Counted from the stretch's first letter, positions 1-9,768 are shown. The stretch: DNA of 64,000 nucleotides from GCA-2706205 sp964215955 (GCA_964215955.1 CAXPDR010000027.1:62001-126000), one strand, 5' to 3'. The notes: generated by a model not told the origin, from the sequence alone. Translations and numbers: made by a program.

Positions 1-1880
1 AACATTCCCATTAAAACACCTGAAACTGTAACACCTGCTAATAAACCACCAAGAACTTCTGGCCCAAAAGCAAATCCAACAACGATTGGAGTGATTAGAG
101 CAATGGCCCCTGGTAACATCATTTCTCTAATTGATGCTTCAGTAGAGATAGCTACACATTTATCATACTCAGGCTTTGCTTTATGTTCCATGATGCCTGG
201 AATTTCTTTAAACTGACGTCTAACTTCTTTAACCATTTCCATCGCAGCTCTACCAACTGCTGCAATTGCAAGAGAAGAGAAGATGAAAGGAATCATACCA
301 CCAACGAATAGACCTGCTAAAACGTCAGCTTTATAGATATCGATTGAATCAATTCCAGCAAGACCAACAAATGCAGCAAATAGCGCAAGAGCAGTTAATG
401 CAGCAGAAGCGATTGCAAAACCTTTACCAGTAGCTGCTGTAGTGTTACCAACAGCATCTAGGATATCAGTTCTTTCTCTAACTTCTTTTGGAAGCCCACT
501 CATTTCTGCGATACCACCAGCATTATCAGCGATTGGTCCAAATGCATCAATTGCAAGTTGCATAGCCGTTGTTGCCATCATACCAGCTGCTGCAATTGCA
601 ACACCATATAGACCTGCAAAGTGGTGAGACATATAAATACCAGCAGCAAGGATAATAGTCGGAATTAATGTAGATTCCATCCCTACTGAAAGACCACCAA
701 TAATATTAGTAGCTGCACCAGTATCTGACTGTTGAATAATTGAATTAACAGGCTTTTTTCCCATAGCTGTATAGTATTCAGTTACAATACTCATTAAAGC
801 ACCAACAATTGAACCAACTAGGATTGCCCAAAATACACCCATCGATGTAAACTCATAGCCTCTTAGAGACATGCTTTCAGGAAGCATCCACTTAACAAGG
901 AAGAAGCAAATAATTGTTGTTAAAATAACTGAAGTCCAATTACCAAGGTTAAGTGCTTTTTGAACATCACCTTTTTCATCAGCGATTCTTACAAGTGCAC
1001 AACCAACAATTGAAGTAATGATACCAACACCAGCAATAACCATTGGAAGTAAAATTGGCGATAGTCCATTAAAGTTATCACTTACAATGATCTCTCTACC
1101 AAGAACCATTGTCGCTAAAATCGTTGCAACGTATGAACCAAATAAGTCAGCTCCCATACCAGCAACATCACCTACGTTATCACCAACATTATCAGCGATT
1201 GTAGCAGGATTTCTTACGTCATCTTCAGGAATCCCAGCTTCAACTTTACCAACTAAGTCAGCTCCAACGTCTGCAGCTTTAGTATAAATACCACCACCAA
1301 CTCTTGCAAAAAGAGCGATAGACTCAGCACCTAATGAAAAACCAGCTAAAACTTCAATGGCTTTTTCCATTTCCATACCATTTACAGAAGCACCTGTTGA
1401 GACAACATACATTTTATAAAAAACAATAAAAAGTGTCCCCAGACCAAGAACTGCAAGTCCAGCAACTCCTAATCCCATTACTGTACCACCAGTAAAAGCC
1501 ACTTTTAATCCATCCTTAAGACTTGTTCTTGCCGCTTGAGTTGTTCTAACATTTGCTTTTGTCGCAATGTTCATTCCTAAGTAACCAGCATAAGCAGAAA
1601 ATACTGCACCAATTACAAATGAAACAGCAATTATCGGAGAAGAGGTCGCTACCATAGTACCTGACCACCCTAATAATACAGCTGCTATAATTGCAAAGTA
1701 AGTTAAAACTTTCCATTCAGCTTTTAAAAATGCCATAGCCCCTTCTGCAATATAAGTAGAAAGCTCAACCATGTTTTCATCACCGGTTGCTTGCTTTGTT
1801 ACCCATGCAGATTTAACGGCCATAACGACTAATCCAAATAATCCCAATGCCGGAATTAGATAAAGAACATTTGATTCCAT
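1..1880 (-). CDS. hppA: Membrane-bound pyrophosphatase, K+-dependent type (3' end outside window)
   Basis: Integral-membrane pyrophosphatase that couples PPi hydrolysis to H+ or Na+ export. About 626 codons are present from an ATG at 1880 preceded by a clear AGGTGG ribosome site; the C-terminus runs off the left edge. My translation shows many hydrophobic helices and the family's substrate motif DVGADLVGKVE at residues 204-214, followed by the Asp-rich NVGDNVGDVAGMGAD stretch. Near residues 479-488 the motif reads GNTTAATGKG. In this family Ala at the first of these Ala positions (A482), where K+-independent enzymes have Lys, marks the K+-dependent subfamily. Whether H+ or Na+ is pumped cannot be told by eye. 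The gene is divergent from the phosphoesterase gene across about 220 bp. Confidence 0.96.
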   Translation of the reverse strand, partial: MESNVLYLIPALGLFGLVVMAVKSAWVTKQATGDENMVELSTYIAEGAMAFLKAEWKVLTYFAIIAAVLLGWSGTMVATSSPIIAVSFVIGAVFSAYAGYLGMNIATKANVRTTQAARTSLKDGLKVAFTGGTVMGLGVAGLAVLGLGTLFIVFYKMYVVSTGASVNGMEMEKAIEVLAGFSLGAESIALFARVGGGIYTKAADVGADLVGKVEAGIPEDDVRNPATIADNVGDNVGDVAGMGADLFGSYVATILATMVLGREIIVSDNFNGLSPILLPMVIAGVGIITSIVGCALVRIADEKGDVQKALNLGNWTSVILTTIICFFLVKWMLPESMSLRGYEFTSMGVFWAILVGSIVGALMSIVTEYYTAMGKKPVNSIIQQSDTGAATNIIGGLSVGMESTLIPTIILAAGIYMSHHFAGLYGVAIAAAGMMATTAMQLAIDAFGPIADNAGGIAEMSGLPKEVRERTDILDAVGNTTAATGKGFAIASAALTALALFAAFVGLAGIDSIDIYKADVLAGLFVGGMIPFIFSSLAIAAVGRAAMEMVKEVRRQFKEIPGIMEHKAKPEYDKCVAISTEASIREMMLPGAIALITPIVVGFAFGPEVLGGLLAGVTVSGVLMGM

Positions 1881-2099
1881 TAATACCACCTGTTTTTAAG
1901 TACTTGTGTGTGTTTATATAATATAGTAAAACGCTAAGATTCTAGCGGGTTGTTTTTGGGTTGTAAAACTATAATCCTCTTTTTTTTAAAGTCACAACGC
2001 ATTACATTTTGCGATGAGTTGATCATCTTAACAAAATCCTAAATTGCCAAAAGATTAAGAAATTGAAATCATCTTTACAACCAACAAAGGTATAAGACG

Positions 2100-3014
2100 A
2101 TGAACAAACTGATTTTATTATTCTTAACTCTCTCTAGCTTATCATGTAATAACTTAAACCCCCATGACCCAAACCCTGGTTCTATTGAGATAAGTGAAAG
2201 GTTAAGTGCAGGCACTAAAATCTGTGTGATTGGAGACTCAGGAAAAGCTTCAACAGGACAAGCTCTCGTTGCTGAAGCATTAAAAAATGAAGCCTGTGAC
2301 CAAGTAAGACATACAGGAGATATTATCTATCCAAACGGATTGGATAGTATTGATGATCCTGAATTTGATAAAAGATTTTATAGTTATTATAAGGACATTA
2401 TGGATGCAGGAGTTCCGTTCTTTATGGCCCAAGGTAATCACGACTATAAGAAGAATCCTTCAGTCTGGTTAGATTTAGCTAAAAAGTTTGAAATGATAAA
2501 AGCTCCTTCTCTTTATTATGCAAATATTTACGGTGATCTTTGCTTTGTGACAATTGATACAAACTCTAAATTTAAATCTCAAGACAAATGGATTAGAAAT
2601 TTTAAATCTGAAAACTCTAAGAGATGTAAATTAACGGTCGCCTTCGGACATCATCCAAGATACTCTTCAGGTAAACACGGAAATGCACAATATTTTGTAA
2701 AACTATTTTTAAAGTATTCCATCGTGGGGAAATTTGATGGATATATTGCAGGCCATGAACATAATCAAGAGGATTATGGATTGAAAAAAGGTACTCATCA
2801 TTTAATTTCTGGTGGAGCTGGTGAATTCAGATTTATGAAAAAGAAATCTCCGGTCTGGGCAGAAGCTAAACTTGGCTATCTGATATTAACTGTAGATTAT
2901 GAAAATGACCATCCCACCCTACCTTATGAATTTGTAAGAATTGATGAAAATACTGGTGATAGAAGTGTTGTTCATACAGGAAAACTTATGCATGTGAGTA
3001 ATACAAAAGAGTAA
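2100..3014 (+). CDS. Lipoprotein metallophosphoesterase (calcineurin-like, acid-phosphatase type)
   Basis: 304 residues beginning with a lipoprotein signal (lipobox LSSLSC, Cys16), so probably anchored in the outer membrane or periplasmic face. The dinuclear-metal phosphoesterase motifs occur in order: GDSG (about residue 45), GDIIYP (about 77), GNHD (about 113), GHHP (about 184) and GHEHN (about 221). Order and spacing resemble purple or tartrate-resistant acid phosphatases, so release of phosphate from external organic phosphate is the likely role. The substrate is not determined. The ATG lies about 10 bases after AAAGG. It stands alone, divergent from the pyrophosphatase gene. Confidence 0.87.
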   Translation: MNKLILLFLTLSSLSCNNLNPHDPNPGSIEISERLSAGTKICVIGDSGKASTGQALVAEALKNEACDQVRHTGDIIYPNGLDSIDDPEFDKRFYSYYKDIMDAGVPFFMAQGNHDYKKNPSVWLDLAKKFEMIKAPSLYYANIYGDLCFVTIDTNSKFKSQDKWIRNFKSENSKRCKLTVAFGHHPRYSSGKHGNAQYFVKLFLKYSIVGKFDGYIAGHEHNQEDYGLKKGTHHLISGGAGEFRFMKKKSPVWAEAKLGYLILTVDYENDHPTLPYEFVRIDENTGDRSVVHTGKLMHVSNTKE

Positions 3015-3032
3015 AAGAATTCAGGTTCAAAA

Positions 3033-3905
3033 CTAGTTAGATATATTAATTCTATGAAATTCGATCTGTTCTTTCTGAAGCTCTTTTATGAGTTGAGTTC
3101 TACATTCATTCCTAAGTTCCCACGCCTCACTAGGTGAATCGGCCCAAGCGGCCAACCAACATTTAATAGTATCTTTTTGCATATCCATAACCCAAAAGGA
3201 TGGATCTTCTGTTTTATTAAAATAAGCTGAATTTGCAGCAACTTTTCTGGCAATTTTTTCAACTTTTTCTAAATCACTTCCAGGGGAGACATAAAACTCT
3301 ATATGGGCCCAAATAAAGTGATCGTTCATAGTAAGGTGTTCTATTTCTTTTTGAAGAAGTTTACTATTAGGAATCACAATTCTTGCCCAATCCCAGCGTT
3401 TAAGAACTGAATACGTAAGCCCTATCTCTTCTATTAGACCATATTGATTATCAATAATTACAGTATCGCCAACCTTGATGGACTTGAAGAATGAAACGAC
3501 AATTCCAGAAAATAGATTTTCTAGAAATGGTCTTAAAGATACACCGACAACTACTGATAAAATTGCCGCAACAATTGATGCGTAAATAGTAGGAACTTTA
3601 CTTAAATATGGAATTGTCAGTGAAAAGAACCAAAGAAAAATGAGAATGATTGGGAGAGCTTTATTAATAAACCCAAAACGGTCTTCAATTCCGACAATAC
3701 CTTTTTTCTTAAGTGCTGCTTCTTGATCCTCAAATGGAGATTCTGTTTCTACAGCATCTAAAATCTCCCTCTTCTTGATATTTTTTAATTTCGATCTTTC
3801 AGCTTTATTAACTTTAAATCTAAAATAAAAAAATAAGATTAAGTAAAAGCATGAAATAAAAAATGGATATGAGTATTCCTCAACCAATTCAACTAATTCA
3901 ACCAA
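3033..3905 (-). CDS. MscS-family mechanosensitive channel
   Basis: 290 residues with an N-terminal membrane helix (about 13-30), two more around 80-125, then the pore-lining and beta-domain signature of MscS: the Gly/Ala/Val-rich stretch VVVGVSLRPF, IVVSFFKSIKVGD and the following VIPNSKL strand. Such channels release solutes under hypo-osmotic shock. The start is TTG at 3905, four bases after the proC stop, with AGGAAAG upstream inside proC; no ATG lies near it. The first codons form a short tandem repeat (VELVELVEE). Being last in the proline operon makes biological sense, because proline is an osmolyte, but that link is inference. Confidence 0.85.
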   Translation of the reverse strand: MVELVELVEEYSYPFFISCFYLILFFYFRFKVNKAERSKLKNIKKREILDAVETESPFEDQEAALKKKGIVGIEDRFGFINKALPIILIFLWFFSLTIPYLSKVPTIYASIVAAILSVVVGVSLRPFLENLFSGIVVSFFKSIKVGDTVIIDNQYGLIEEIGLTYSVLKRWDWARIVIPNSKLLQKEIEHLTMNDHFIWAHIEFYVSPGSDLEKVEKIARKVAANSAYFNKTEDPSFWVMDMQKDTIKCWLAAWADSPSEAWELRNECRTQLIKELQKEQIEFHRINISN

Positions 3906-3908
3906 TTG

Positions 3909-4718
3909 TTACTTTCCTGTTACAAATTCTTCTTTTATATCATCTAGTCTCATTAAGGCTGCCATAAGTCCATCCCTAATATTAAGATCTAGATTATTTT
4001 CTTTAAAAGAATTAATGGCCTCTACCGTAACTCCTTTGTTGGATGTAACTTTATTCAAAAGTCCCTCAAAGTCAGAATTAGAAACTAGAGCTTGCTTTGA
4101 AGCTCCTTTAAATAATTGAATAGTTAATGATTTAGATAAACTAGGGGTGAATCCCCAATTTTCAAGCATAATTTTAAACGCATCTAATAAGTAAAATACA
4201 TAACCAGGACCAGATGAGGCGACTACGGTTAACTTATCAAACGCTTCCTCAGTGTTAAGGATATAAACTTGAGAAGACTTTTTTAGTAAGAACTCTAAAG
4301 ATTCCTTCTCACTACTAGCCGATGATTCATTAGCATAAATAAGACTTATTCCTTCGTCATATTGCATAGGAAGGCTTGGCATAAGTCTAATAATCTTTTT
4401 AGCATTTAGTTTTTCATTTATATAACTTGCCGGAACCCCTGCCATAATTGAAAGAATTGTTTTATCTTTTAAATCAATTCCTGCTAATCCGTTACATAAT
4501 TCATCAAACTGATAAGGTTTACACCCTACTAAAATCATATCTGCATTTTGGATATCTTTTAAATCATCAATAATATGCCCATTCACTTTTTCTGCCAATT
4601 CAATCGCTCTTTTGCGACTTGGAGTATAAGTGATGAAACTAATTGTATTGTTATGACGATAAATTCCTTCTACTACAGCCGAAGCCATGTTTCCACATCC
4701 TAGAACAGCAATAATCAT
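3909..4718 (-). CDS. proC: Pyrroline-5-carboxylate reductase
   Basis: Last step of proline synthesis: NAD(P)H reduction of pyrroline-5-carboxylate. 269 residues, the usual family length. The N-terminal dinucleotide-binding loop reads VLGCGNMASA (residues 5-14). The C-terminal part holds the family signature around residues 165-175 (VVASSGPGYVFYLLDAF) and the GVTVEAI segment near residue 230. It begins 2 bases after the proA stop and is followed after 3 bases by the MscS gene, so proB-proA-proC-mscS should be one transcript. Confidence 0.95.
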   Translation of the reverse strand: MIIAVLGCGNMASAVVEGIYRHNNTISFITYTPSRKRAIELAEKVNGHIIDDLKDIQNADMILVGCKPYQFDELCNGLAGIDLKDKTILSIMAGVPASYINEKLNAKKIIRLMPSLPMQYDEGISLIYANESSASSEKESLEFLLKKSSQVYILNTEEAFDKLTVVASSGPGYVFYLLDAFKIMLENWGFTPSLSKSLTIQLFKGASKQALVSNSDFEGLLNKVTSNKGVTVEAINSFKENNLDLNIRDGLMAALMRLDDIKEEFVTGK

Positions 4719-4720
4719 AT

Positions 4721-5959
4721 TTAGCCCCTTATTTGCCCTTCACCCATAACTACAAAGCGAGATGTCGTCATTTGCTCAACTCCCATTGGCCCATAGGCAT
4801 GAAGCTTAGAAGTAGAAATCCCTAACTCTGCACCTAGCCCAAGTTGTCCACCATCATTAAACCTGGTCGAAGCATTCACCATGACACAACTTGCATCAAC
4901 TCTATTTATAAAGTTTTGGCATCTTTCTTTATCTTCAGAGACAATACATTCAGAATGATGGCTTCCATATTTTGAAATATGATCAATGGCTTCATCAAAG
5001 CTATGGACAGTTTTAACTGATAAAATATTTTCTAAATACTCTGTCTCCCAGTCTTTAGAAGTCGCAATCTGATGTTTAAAATCGACTTTGTCTAAATATT
5101 CTTTATCTACTCTTAACTCTGTCCCTTTTTCAGTAAGAAGATTCGAAAGTTTAGGCGCAAAGTCCTCCATTATTTCAGAATGGACTAAGAGAGTTTCAAT
5201 AGCATTACAAACACCAGTACGTTGAGTTTTAGCATTTTCAACAAGTTTTAAACCCTTTTCAATATCGGCATACTTATCTATGTACATATGACAAAGACCT
5301 TTATAGTGGGCAATCACTGGCATCTTAGCATGGTCATAAACGTATTCAATCAATCCATGCCCCCCTCTAGGTACAACTACATCAATAGACTCATTACACT
5401 CAAGTAAATCACTTACTGCATTTCTATCATCTGAAGCTAAAGTGATAACACTATCTTCAGGAATATATTTATTAATTGATTCTGTTATAATTTTACCCAG
5501 TATCTCATTTGTTTCTTTTGCTTCTTTACCACCTTTCAAAATGATCCCATTTGATGATTTTAAGGCTAAGGCAGCACAATCAATAACAACATTAGGCCGA
5601 CTTTCAAAAATCATCAAGATGACCCCAATTGGAACTCTTTGCCTTTTAATACTCAATCCATTCGGATTCACAAATTCATCAAAAAAGCTTCCTACAACTT
5701 CTTTTTGGTTTTTTATTTCAATTACCCCATTAATCATCTGATCGATTCGCTCACGAGTTAATCTTAATCGATCAACCATGGCATTAGATAAATTACTTTG
5801 CTCAGCTTTAAAAACATCCAACTGGTTAGCATTAATAATGTCATGTTTTTTGCTTTTTAAATTTAAAACAAGTTCATCAAATATTTTATTCTTTGTTTCA
5901 AGGTCTAAACTCATAAGAGTTTTTGAGGCTTCTTTACACCTTTTCGCTAATTCTTTCAT
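4721..5959 (-). CDS. proA: Gamma-glutamyl phosphate reductase
   Basis: Second step of proline synthesis: NADPH-dependent reduction of glutamyl-5-phosphate to glutamate semialdehyde. 412 residues, close to the usual 417. Aldehyde-dehydrogenase fold; the catalytic Cys lies in the segment AKTQRTGVCNAIETLL (about residue 251) and the C-terminal HHSECIVSED motif is present. I start at the ATG at 5959, with AAGGAT about 9 bases upstream, rather than the in-frame TTG one codon earlier. It overlaps the end of proB by 26 bases, which indicates translational coupling. Confidence 0.95.
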   Translation of the reverse strand: MKELAKRCKEASKTLMSLDLETKNKIFDELVLNLKSKKHDIINANQLDVFKAEQSNLSNAMVDRLRLTRERIDQMINGVIEIKNQKEVVGSFFDEFVNPNGLSIKRQRVPIGVILMIFESRPNVVIDCAALALKSSNGIILKGGKEAKETNEILGKIITESINKYIPEDSVITLASDDRNAVSDLLECNESIDVVVPRGGHGLIEYVYDHAKMPVIAHYKGLCHMYIDKYADIEKGLKLVENAKTQRTGVCNAIETLLVHSEIMEDFAPKLSNLLTEKGTELRVDKEYLDKVDFKHQIATSKDWETEYLENILSVKTVHSFDEAIDHISKYGSHHSECIVSEDKERCQNFINRVDASCVMVNASTRFNDGGQLGLGAELGISTSKLHAYGPMGVEQMTTSRFVVMGEGQIRG

Positions 5960-7085
5960 CAATACTATCCTTTTCTAATACTAAATTTACGGTATGAATA
6001 ACTTCACATGAGTTTTTAAAGCCAAGAATATTTTCAATACTTTCACTTTGACTTCCCATAATTTGCTTAATTTCAAAGTGTCCATACTCACAAACACCCG
6101 AAGCAAAAACCTCTCCATTACACCTTAACTCAACACAATCACCTTTATAAAAATCACCATACACATCTACGATTCCTGTAGGAAATAAAGATTTGCTCTT
6201 TGCTAAAGCTTTAAATGCACCTTTATCAACTTCGATAAAACAATTGGGCTTTTTCATGGAGAGAACCCAAGCTTTTCTCTGTTCTGGATTATATTCATTT
6301 TTAGGAGAAAAGTAGGTACCATAAGATTTGGTTAAAGGATCTAAAATGACTCGCTCATATTTTTTAGAGCTAATGATGGCCTTTATCCCAATGGGAGTGA
6401 TTTTATTGATTGCATGAACCTTTGACTCCATTCCTCCACGTCCCGTGGTCGTTTTCCCTTTATAACAAATTTCTTCTAAGGTCGACCCAAAAGGAACATG
6501 CGATATTTTTTTTGCCCCTTTCTTTGATGGATCTTTATTATATAAACCATCAGTTGATGTAATAACAAGCAACAGATCCGCATTTGCCATTTGAGCCGTT
6601 TGAACGGCAAGATGATCATTATCTCCTACACTGTTTTCAGTATAGGAGATAGAATCATTCTCATTCAAAATCGGAGTAATTTTATTTTTCAAGAGAATAT
6701 TTATATTAGTTTTTGTATGGAGAAATCTTTTTCTGTCTCTAAAATCATCATGAGTAAGTAATATCTGAGAACAAATTTTTTGATTCTCTTCAAAGACTCT
6801 CGAATATGTATTTATCAACTTTGGTTGCCCAACCGAACTAGCCGACTGCTGCAGATCAATTTTTCCTTTTCTTGGAACATGAGTTTTTAAAAACTGTTTT
6901 CCAAGACTAACCGCACCTGAACTTACTAAAATAACTTCAAAACCATGATCAATGAGGTCACTAATATCTTCCACAATTTGGCGAATTTTACGATTATCGA
7001 TTTTCCCATTTTTTTTGGTGATAACATTACTTCCAACTTTAACAACTATTCTGTTAACCGCATTCAACTCTGGGCGAAACTTCAT
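5934..7085 (-). CDS. proB: Glutamate 5-kinase with PUA domain
   Basis: First committed step of proline synthesis: ATP-dependent phosphorylation of glutamate. 383 residues. The amino-acid-kinase domain opens with VVKVGSNVI and LVSSGAV and contains NENDS and the GRGGMESKVHA nucleotide loop (about residue 215). A C-terminal PUA domain (about 275-365) is present, as in the E. coli enzyme. ATG at 7085 with GGAG 8 bases upstream is preferred over an in-frame TTG at 7097. First gene of proB-proA-proC-mscS; its promoter must lie in the non-coding stretch to its right. Confidence 0.95.
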   Translation of the reverse strand: MKFRPELNAVNRIVVKVGSNVITKKNGKIDNRKIRQIVEDISDLIDHGFEVILVSSGAVSLGKQFLKTHVPRKGKIDLQQSASSVGQPKLINTYSRVFEENQKICSQILLTHDDFRDRKRFLHTKTNINILLKNKITPILNENDSISYTENSVGDNDHLAVQTAQMANADLLLVITSTDGLYNKDPSKKGAKKISHVPFGSTLEEICYKGKTTTGRGGMESKVHAINKITPIGIKAIISSKKYERVILDPLTKSYGTYFSPKNEYNPEQRKAWVLSMKKPNCFIEVDKGAFKALAKSKSLFPTGIVDVYGDFYKGDCVELRCNGEVFASGVCEYGHFEIKQIMGSQSESIENILGFKNSCEVIHTVNLVLEKDSIDERISEKV

Positions 7086-7590
7086 TAAGAACTCCAATCC
7101 TGATAAATATTTTTTACATTTATGCCATACAATTGTTGGAGTGCAAAAAATCGTTTTAGCCGATTCGTTTTTTCCGAAGCGAAAAAACGATTTCTAACTA
7201 ACCTACTTGATTGGGGATGATCTTAAAGACAAAGTCTGGAAGCGAAAGATTAATCCGTTTTTGTAACAATAATTTCAAGAGCTTCCAATGACTTGAGACT
7301 TTTTATTTTCTTTTTTTCCATAAAAGATAATAACTGCCCTAACGCCTTCTAGTAGAATCTGTTTAAAACATAGTCTGGTGCTTCAGTTGTTTATTTTGGC
7401 TTTAAGTTCATCCCCACGCAAAGGGGGCGGTTAAAAACGATTTATCTGAAGGCTTTTTGAATAAACTATATACAGTTTAAATTATATAAGGCCAAACAAC
7501 GACATAACCTACTGAAATAATGTACATCAAATGGCATTTAAATTGCTAATTAATAACTATAGTTTTTTATTAATTGAGGGAGTCTCCAAT
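7086..7590. other. 500-bp non-coding stretch between divergent genes
   Basis: This gap separates proB and the secreted-protein gene and should hold both promoters. I see no convincing ORF and no tRNA. It contains a short perfect hairpin at 7165-7190 (10-bp stem built on TCGTTTTTTC, 6-base loop CGAAGC) and the large inverted repeat described separately. The sequence AAAAACGATTT occurs near both outer ends of that repeat (about 7184 and 7433). Confidence 0.6.
7191..7436. repeat. Long imperfect inverted repeat, possible mobile remnant or structured RNA
   Basis: The best-matching arms are 7213-7235 and 7393-7415: the reverse complement of the left arm matches the right arm at 20 of 23 positions, with the core reading CTTTAAG(A/T)TCATCCCC. 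Weaker matching extends outward, with TAAC at the same offset 18 bases beyond each core, out to about 7191 and 7436. The arms enclose about 157 bases. Inside, AGTCTGG occurs at 7233 and again at 7372. The function is not known to me. Confidence 0.5.
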
Positions 7591-9768
7591 ATGAGAGGAT
7601 TATTATTACTATTATTAAGCCTTTTAAACATAAGTGCTTATGCCGGACTTGGAGTCGACCCTGTAGAATATAGTTGCGAAGAGTCCTACTATGAATATCA
7701 TTATGAATATGAAAAACTTAGAAGCATTTGGAAAAAATTTAAAGATGGTGGCCGTAAATGTAATGCTAAAGTTATTGACTGGCTAACCGACTCATACACC
7801 GAGGATAATCTTAGAGAAAAGTTACCTTATAGCATACTTGATAAAGAAAAAGTCTTAGAAATGCTCCAAAACTATGGCCTTGCCCCTAGAGATTTAACAC
7901 TCACAGAGTTGATTAACTATAAAGACGAAATTGATTTTTCTAAATATAAAATGCCAGATCTAATTAGTAGAAAAGAAATTTCTCAAATGGCCGAAGATCA
8001 AAAACAAATTCAAAGAAGTTTTTTGGCAAATAATCCTGAAGGTAAATGGTTTACACCAATTTTAGGAAAAGGAGCAATTGAAGTATCTCCTTATGGATAT
8101 TATAGGATAGATCATATCCTCCCTCCTATCAACAAACAGCAATCTCTTGATTTAGCCTGTTCAGACCTCTACAGAGGTTTTGATAGTTGTGAACAAGATT
8201 GTACATATCTCAGAACACTACTAATTGAATTACATTCGAAAGTTGAATTATTCACAAAAGGTTGGGAATGGGAAAATGAAAAAATGCTCTGTACAACCCA
8301 TGAAAGAATAAGAGAAGAAATTATTCCATTCGAATCACCTTATTGCATTGAAAGTTGTCCTGACTCATCTATCCCTTGTAATGTGTGTACTGTAAAAAAT
8401 GCATCATCTACGAATCTAGATCCAATAGCATGCCTAAGTGAGAAGGATGCAAAACATACCGCAAAACTAAATTGCTACCTTAATGGTGGGACGAATTGCG
8501 ATAAAGTCATATGCAATAAAATATATAATGCAGGAATAAAAATTCCTAACTCCATTGGTGGTAGGCATGAGACCAAATATGAAACCAGTACTAAATACTT
8601 TCTTGAAGTTGAATCTGAAGTTGCAGGAAAAGCCAATGCAATCATCAAGAAAGCCACAGTTGGTCTAAAAGGTGAAGTAGAACTAGAATTCGACATCAAA
8701 ACAAGTGTTGAAATTGGAAGTGATGAAGGGAGTGGTACTGTTTACCGTTATTACACAAAAAGAGCTGACGGAAAAATGTTTGAGTGTAATGAAGAAATGA
8801 TGACTCAAAATGAACCAATTACATGTGAGGATTTAGATTCTCTACATGAATATCCTGGATTTGAATCAAGTTGTAGTTCAAAAAATGAAAAATTCGGATC
8901 ATGCCAAAAGTATGAGGTTGGTGACGGAAGAGCATTTTATAACTGTAGTGCAGAGTTTGAGAATGTGAGAGCAGTAGAAGGCTCAGCTTTCCTAGAGTTT
9001 GAATTAGATTTATTTATTGGACATACTAAGATCGTTGGAGAAGCTGGAGTCGCACTGGCCATCGCAGAAACAAGAGAAAGTTTTTCTAAGGAATTCAATG
9101 CAGGAGGATTAACGATTGAGAACATGAAAAAAACATGTGATCGTTGGACACAACAATGGTTTGAAACAAACTTTGAAGATGTGGTAAAAAAGAATAACAT
9201 AAGCGCGATTCTTCACCCTAAAAGCTTAATGAGATCTAATATGCATAGTCTTGGACAGAATGAAAAAATCAGTTGTTCGATATTGGACCATAAAACGGGG
9301 CAATATAAAAAAGTAGAAATTGCTGAACTTGGTTTAGGGGTTGGCTATGAGAACATCGAACAAGAGATGCCAACAGCGAAAAATGAAAAACAGATAAGAA
9401 GAAAAAGAAAAGTCTCCCTAATTGATGTTAGAGTAAGACCAACTCGAGAACATACTTTAAATCCCTTTTCAGCACTCTTGAGTAGTGTAAAAGACTTGGT
9501 GTACTCATCAGAAACCTATCCACCCCAGGATACGCCTCACCAGAAAGGATTTAGTATCCCATTTGAAAGTAGACACATAGATTATATTGCGCAAATTAAT
9601 GCTGGTGATGCAAAACCATCCTATATTTTACAAATCTTGAACAGTATCACCCCTTTGAGTCAGGGAAATAGTGAGATCAAGAACTGTGAGATAGTTAAAA
9701 AGAGTGATAATTTTAGAAAGCAAGAAGCACAATTACTCATGCTTTCTAGAACAATCAGACTTCCTTAG
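7591..9768 (+). CDS. Large Cys-containing secreted protein of unknown function
   Basis: 725 residues from the ATG at 7591, chosen because GAGGGA precedes it and a classic signal peptide follows (MRGLLLLLLSLLNISAYA, cleavage after AYA). A longer form from 7531 would bury that signal. The mature protein has many Cys residues, often paired, as in a cluster near residues 250-270 (ESCPDSSIPCNVC), and a region at about 340-520 rich in alternating Val, Glu and Ala that looks like beta structure. I recognise no catalytic motif. Disulphide-bonded periplasmic or surface protein is the most I can infer. Its last 36 bases overlap the convergent DUF885 gene. Confidence 0.8.
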   Translation: MRGLLLLLLSLLNISAYAGLGVDPVEYSCEESYYEYHYEYEKLRSIWKKFKDGGRKCNAKVIDWLTDSYTEDNLREKLPYSILDKEKVLEMLQNYGLAPRDLTLTELINYKDEIDFSKYKMPDLISRKEISQMAEDQKQIQRSFLANNPEGKWFTPILGKGAIEVSPYGYYRIDHILPPINKQQSLDLACSDLYRGFDSCEQDCTYLRTLLIELHSKVELFTKGWEWENEKMLCTTHERIREEIIPFESPYCIESCPDSSIPCNVCTVKNASSTNLDPIACLSEKDAKHTAKLNCYLNGGTNCDKVICNKIYNAGIKIPNSIGGRHETKYETSTKYFLEVESEVAGKANAIIKKATVGLKGEVELEFDIKTSVEIGSDEGSGTVYRYYTKRADGKMFECNEEMMTQNEPITCEDLDSLHEYPGFESSCSSKNEKFGSCQKYEVGDGRAFYNCSAEFENVRAVEGSAFLEFELDLFIGHTKIVGEAGVALAIAETRESFSKEFNAGGLTIENMKKTCDRWTQQWFETNFEDVVKKNNISAILHPKSLMRSNMHSLGQNEKISCSILDHKTGQYKKVEIAELGLGVGYENIEQEMPTAKNEKQIRRKRKVSLIDVRVRPTREHTLNPFSALLSSVKDLVYSSETYPPQDTPHQKGFSIPFESRHIDYIAQINAGDAKPSYILQILNSITPLSQGNSEIKNCEIVKKSDNFRKQEAQLLMLSRTIRLP

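Noticed and set aside
1018..1287. Plus-strand open frame over the pyrophosphatase gene
   Set aside because: It is antisense to a highly conserved coding sequence and has no ribosome site or recognisable product.
7398..7430. Possible CRISPR repeat (GTTCATCCCCACGC plus mini-hairpin)
   Set aside because: Only one such copy is present; no regular spacing, no second intact repeat within 100 bases either side and no cas gene in the window.
7336..7436. Possible integron attC site (CCCTAACGCC ... GGCGGTTAAAA)
   Set aside because: The outer bases only roughly fit the core sites and the inner arms are not complementary. No integrase or cassette array is seen.
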